A stretch of 64,000 nucleotides of DNA from assembly GCF_003173575.1 (NCBI RefSeq), contig NZ_QGNY01000008.1, positions 186,001-250,000 on the forward strand, in the 5' to 3' direction. Numbering within the stretch: the first letter of the stretch is position 1; every line of letters begins with the position of its first letter. The notes under the pieces were generated by a model. That model ran no database searches. It saw nothing but the letters and a program-made list of their open reading frames with translations, and was not told the origin of the DNA. Source of the DNA: Pedobacter paludis. GTDB taxonomy: Bacteria; Bacteroidota; Bacteroidia; Sphingobacteriales; Sphingobacteriaceae. Position numbers and translations under genes: made by a program. Below are positions 60,935 to 64,000 of this stretch, piece by piece.

Positions 60935-62138
60935 ATTTCTTCTTTGCCTCTATATTTGGAAGAAACCCCGTCAGCAAACCAATTAAAGGCAAAAAGGCAC
61001 AAACGTTAAAAACATATTCAATACTTGTAGAATCGGCCAATTTGCCTAGTAGTGCAGAACCTATTCCTCCCATCCCGAAGGCAAAACCAAAAAACAAACC
61101 TGCAACCAAGCCAACTTTTCCGGGAATTAATTCCTGTGCATAAACCAAAATTGCAGAAAATGCCGAAGCCAAAATCATCCCGATGGGTACAATTAAAACA
61201 CCTGTCCAAAATAAATTGGCGTGGGGCAACAATAGTGCAAAGGGTGCTGTACCTAAAATAGAAACCCAGATAACATATTTTCGTCCAATCTTATCGCCTA
61301 TTGGCCCTCCCAATAATGTTCCCGCAGCTACTGAAAATAGAAATACAAAAAGATAAATCTGAGAAGTTTGAACAGATAAATGGAACTTATCAATTAAATA
61401 GAATGTAAAATAATTGGTTAAGCTGGCCATGTAAAAGTATTTCGAAAATATTAAAAGCAATAAAATCGATACGGCGAATACAACCTTTCCTTTAGAAAAA
61501 TTATTTTCAACAGCCTGAATTTTATTTGCATTTTTTATCCTCGATAGCATAAAACCTTTATACCAGTTGCCTACATAACTTAGAATCAAAATGGCTAATA
61601 AAGCAATAATCGAGAACCAGATTACACTAAACTGTCCGTATGGAACTATAATCCAAGCGGCCAAAAGTGGCCCTAAAGAGCTTCCTGCATTTCCGCCCAA
61701 CTGAAAAACAGATTGAGCCAAACCTCTCTTCCCGCCAGATGCGGCATGCGCCATTCTAGAAGCTTCAGGGTGAAAGATTGATGAACCGATTCCGATAAAG
61801 CAAACCGAAATCAGCATAGTATAAAAATGTGCAGACAGCGATAAAGTAATCAGCCCAATTAAAGTAAAACCCATTCCAACGGCCAAGGAATATGGTTGGG
61901 GTTTCTTATCGGTATACAAACCCACAAAAGGCTGGAGCAATGATGCAGCCAGCTGAAAGGTTAAGGTTATTAATCCAATTTGCGAAAAACTAAGGTGGTA
62001 ATTAACTTTTATAATCGGATAAATTGCCGGTATTAAAGATTGAATGGTATCATTCAACAGATGCGAAAAGCTAAGTGCAAATAAAATTGGAAAAACGGTT
62101 CTTTCTATTAAGGTTTGGGTAGATGGGTTCTCGGTCAT
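60933..62138 (-). CDS. MFS transporter (Fsr-like)
   Basis: A 401-residue 12-helix major facilitator protein. The loop motif GLYTDKKPQPYSLAVG after helix 2 matches motif A in altered form, and GGPIGDKIGRKYVIW after helix 8 is a good second copy. The sequence FHPEASRMAHAASGGKRGLAQSVFQLGGNAGSSLGP is typical of the fosmidomycin-resistance (Fsr) group of drug efflux proteins. The actual substrate is unknown. It is divergent from the FMN reductase gene with about 100 bases between. Confidence 0.88.
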   Translation of the reverse strand: MTENPSTQTLIERTVFPILFALSFSHLLNDTIQSLIPAIYPIIKVNYHLSFSQIGLITLTFQLAASLLQPFVGLYTDKKPQPYSLAVGMGFTLIGLITLSLSAHFYTMLISVCFIGIGSSIFHPEASRMAHAASGGKRGLAQSVFQLGGNAGSSLGPLLAAWIIVPYGQFSVIWFSIIALLAILILSYVGNWYKGFMLSRIKNANKIQAVENNFSKGKVVFAVSILLLLIFSKYFYMASLTNYFTFYLIDKFHLSVQTSQIYLFVFLFSVAAGTLLGGPIGDKIGRKYVIWVSILGTAPFALLLPHANLFWTGVLIVPIGMILASAFSAILVYAQELIPGKVGLVAGLFFGFAFGMGGIGSALLGKLADSTSIEYVFNVCAFLPLIGLLTGFLPNIEAKKK

Positions 62139-62240
62139 AACAAATGTTCTACGATCAAAAATAGCAATTATAATATTTAACGCTAAACAATATGTCCTTG
62201 CTAGACTGAAACATTTTTATAATGATGCGGTTTATTCACT

Positions 62241-62798
62241 ATGGAAAAGAATAAAAAGATAGTTGGCCTTTGCGGAAGCTTAAGAAATGGATCTTATAAT
62301 GCAATGCTATTAAAAACGGCTGGCGAATTACTCCCCGAAGGTATCGACTTTGAAATTGTTCCATTTGATGACATTCCTGTTTATAATGCTGATCATGATA
62401 CGCCATCGGTTGAAGAACGCCCTGAAAGTGTGGTAAAATTCAGAAATGCCTTATCAGAGGCAAGCGCTTTTATCATTGCTTCGCCAGAATACAATTATTC
62501 CATTCCCGGTGGACTTAAAAACGCAATAGATTGGGCAAGCCGTGGAAAGGATTCACCTTTAATGCACAAACCTGTAGCCGTAATGGGCGCAACCCAAGGC
62601 ATGTGGGGAACGGTTAGAATGCAAACGGCATTTCTTCCTGTTTTTACGTTCTTAAATATGAACCCTGTACTGCAACCAGAAGTTTTGATTGCCCAAGCGC
62701 AAAACAAGTTTGATGAAAACGGAAAACTAAAGGATGAAATGGCAATCGGCATCATCAAAAAGAAACTCGAAAATTTAATCTCTGCCTGTAAAGTTTAA
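62241..62798 (+). CDS. NADPH-dependent FMN reductase
   Basis: A 185-residue flavodoxin-fold reductase. The FMN phosphate loop is GLCGSLRNGSYNAMLL, and SPEYNYSIPGGLKNAIDWASRG is the characteristic second flavin motif. It probably reduces quinones, azo compounds or chromate with NADPH. It is monocistronic and divergent from the MFS gene. Confidence 0.92.
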   Translation: MEKNKKIVGLCGSLRNGSYNAMLLKTAGELLPEGIDFEIVPFDDIPVYNADHDTPSVEERPESVVKFRNALSEASAFIIASPEYNYSIPGGLKNAIDWASRGKDSPLMHKPVAVMGATQGMWGTVRMQTAFLPVFTFLNMNPVLQPEVLIAQAQNKFDENGKLKDEMAIGIIKKKLENLISACKV

Positions 62799-63274
62799 CA
62801 GAAAATCAAAAGGGGTTTCGCTTTAAAGATAAATCCTATCATGAAACTCGTTACTCCAAATTTAACTGGGAATCATAAATGTCTTGTAAATAATTTTCTA
62901 GTATTCCGCAATAAGATTTCTGCCTATGCTGGAAAGACCACGAGGCAATATATTCAGCAATAATTAGAAGGTTAACATTCCTAAAAGATGTCAAAGTTTC
63001 CTGTAAAAAGCTGACATTTCTACAAAAAAAGTCAGATTGTCAATCTGACATGCTTTAAAAATTAATCGATCGATTAATTTTTGGTCACAGCAAAATAATA
63101 TTGATTTAACCGCATTTTCTTATCTATTTATGAATTAATGAGTTAGTCAAAAACTGATTTTTTGATGACGCTGACAAAGTTTTTCGGCACAGGTATTGAC
63201 TTTTAGCCAAATATAGTCAGAAATTAAAAAAGTAAAATCGACTATATATTTTAATAAAATAAATACATAAAAAA
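62799..63274. promoter_or_regulatory. gene-free region with two perfect palindromes
   Basis: This 476-bp gap has only a 40-codon ORF (62841-62963) of no recognisable type. It holds GTCAGATTG-T-CAATCTGAC (63031-63049) and, 7 bases on, a perfect 26-bp palindrome at 63057-63082 centred on AATCGATCGATT. Both are symmetrical like operators of dimeric regulators (TetR type) or a fold in a 5' leader. They lie about 190-245 bases before the beta-barrel gene at 63275. No regulator gene is adjacent. Confidence 0.55.
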
Positions 63275-63877
63275 ATGAAAAAACTATTATTATCATTAGT
63301 AGCAGTAGCAGGTTTAGTTTACAGTGCAAATGCACAAACTGAAAAAGGAAAAGTTATTTTAGGCGGTAACGTTGGCTTTAACTCCACCAAAGTAGAAGGC
63401 GCTGCAAAATCTGATTTCAACTTCAGCGTAGTTCCAAGTGTTGGTTATTTTGTAAGCAACAATTTTGCAATTGGTACAGGCGTAGGTTACACATACGATA
63501 AACAAGTGAGCGCTAAAAACTTAAATCAGGCTTTTAAAGTTGCACCTTTCGGTCGTTATTATATTGGCTTATCTGATCAGTTTAAATTCTTCGGACAATT
63601 ATCTGTTCCATTGGCGTTTGGAAACAATAAAGTTGTAGATGCTCAAGGAAATGTTGGCGATAAATACGCAACTACAACAAGCATCGGTGTAAACATTGCT
63701 CCGGGTTTTGCTTTCTTCCCAACCAAAAGAATCGGTATCGAAGTTTCTGTTAACGGTTTAGGTTATGAAAATTATCAGGTAAAAAACGAAGTTACAGGTG
63801 CTAAAGCAACTTCAAATTCATTCGGTTTAGAAGCCGATACTTTCGCTCCAAAATTAGGCGTGCAGTTTCACTTTTAA
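63275..63877 (+). CDS. outer-membrane beta-barrel protein (paralogue)
   Basis: A 200-residue protein with a signal peptide (1-20, ending ANAQ). It has the pattern of an eight-stranded outer-membrane barrel with VVPSVGYFVSNNFAIGTGVGY, APFGRYYIGL, NIAPGFAFFPTKRIGIEVSVNG and the C-terminal LGVQFHF. The order and the last Phe match the protein at 60217-60870. Codons are strongly biased toward common ones, suggesting high expression. Function unknown. Confidence 0.87.
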   Translation: MKKLLLSLVAVAGLVYSANAQTEKGKVILGGNVGFNSTKVEGAAKSDFNFSVVPSVGYFVSNNFAIGTGVGYTYDKQVSAKNLNQAFKVAPFGRYYIGLSDQFKFFGQLSVPLAFGNNKVVDAQGNVGDKYATTTSIGVNIAPGFAFFPTKRIGIEVSVNGLGYENYQVKNEVTGAKATSNSFGLEADTFAPKLGVQFHF

Positions 63878-63882
63878 GCAAA

Positions 63883-63911
63883 AAGCGCTCTTTATAATTT
63901 AAAGAGCGCTT
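63883..63911. terminator. hairpin after the last beta-barrel gene
   Basis: A perfect 11-bp stem AAGCGCTCTTT (63883-63893) / AAAGAGCGCTT (63901-63911) with a seven-base loop. The plus-strand flank is A-rich with a T-run about 15 bases further on; the T-run is better placed on the minus strand. Confidence 0.65.
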
Positions 63912-63971
63912 AAAAAACTAATAAACTTTTTTTTAAAAGAGGCTATTTCATAAATCATTTATCACGGGATG

Positions 63972-64000
63972 TTATTATGTTGAGCCTATCGAAACGCTAA
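63972..64000. repeat. partial REP-like repeat at the window edge
   Basis: TTATGTTGAGCCTATCGAAACG resembles the left arm of the repeats at 2687-2746 and 13903-13961. The partner arm would lie beyond the window. Confidence 0.5.

Noticed and set aside
62841..62963. 40-codon ORF in the gap after the FMN reductase gene
   Set aside because: No recognisable motif, no ribosome binding site or promoter, and mixed composition; chance ORF or remnant cannot be told apart.

Overview
The window looks like chromosomal sequence from a Bacteroidota bacterium of the Sphingobacteriaceae, most likely Pedobacter or a close relative. The evidence is low-GC, lysine- and asparagine-rich coding sequence, promoters of the Bacteroidota TTG / TAnnTTTG type, a fused DAHP synthase-chorismate mutase, TPR-containing histidine kinases, DUF3822 next to rsmD, many signal peptides ending in AQ, and short dispersed intergenic palindromes. 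This assignment is inferred from gene content; no database search was possible. There are about 50 genes and no sign of a prophage, insertion sequence, CRISPR array or large secondary-metabolite cluster.

Layout. 0-5.3 kb: aromatic amino acid genes pheA, DAHP synthase/chorismate mutase, aroA and aroC, headed by what reads as a complete transcription attenuator with a Tyr/Phe-rich leader peptide. 5.3-9.4 kb: a structured intergenic repeat, a DUF1684 lipid-or-envelope protein of unknown role, and a convergent LytTR regulator / TPR histidine kinase pair. 9.6-13.9 kb: a fused E1 2-oxoacid dehydrogenase, a DUF1573 protein and a class I aminotransferase. 14-19 kb: exported M60-type metallopeptidase, tmRNA (ssrA, minus strand), sialidase-like protein, NIPSNAP protein and DUF4159 protein. 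19.1-31.1 kb: a plus-strand MoxR-DUF58-BatA-like-DUF4175-membrane protein operon running into a TldD-TldE pair, then a second TldD behind a strong hairpin; the two TldD proteins carry Tat-like signals.

31-46.4 kb: a luciferase-domain/SRPBCC pair, two tandem lipoprotein-type TPR histidine kinases with near-identical kinase halves, an SMP-30 protein, a heterodimeric ABC exporter with complementary degenerate motifs, a CvfB-like S1 protein, a stand-alone 4HB sensor, a RecD-like helicase and a DAC-like (diadenylate cyclase fold) sensor protein. 46.8-52.6 kb: DUF3822-rsmD-coaD, a zinc-ribbon membrane protein, an ECF sigma factor with an overlapping membrane partner, and a NUDIX/pyrE pair whose start codons overlap back to back. 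52.7-64 kb: two GH78-type rhamnosidases, clpB, an MFS transporter, an FMN reductase and two small outer-membrane beta-barrels.

The strongest undescribed-looking signals are the pheA attenuator (leader ORF 281-346, alternative pairing 336-343/388-395/401-408), a roughly 150-bp structured repeat found twice with compensatory base changes (5393-5538 and 50683-50834), the Bat-like operon joined to Tat-type TldD/TldE genes, and the DAC-like protein with an altered RHR motif.
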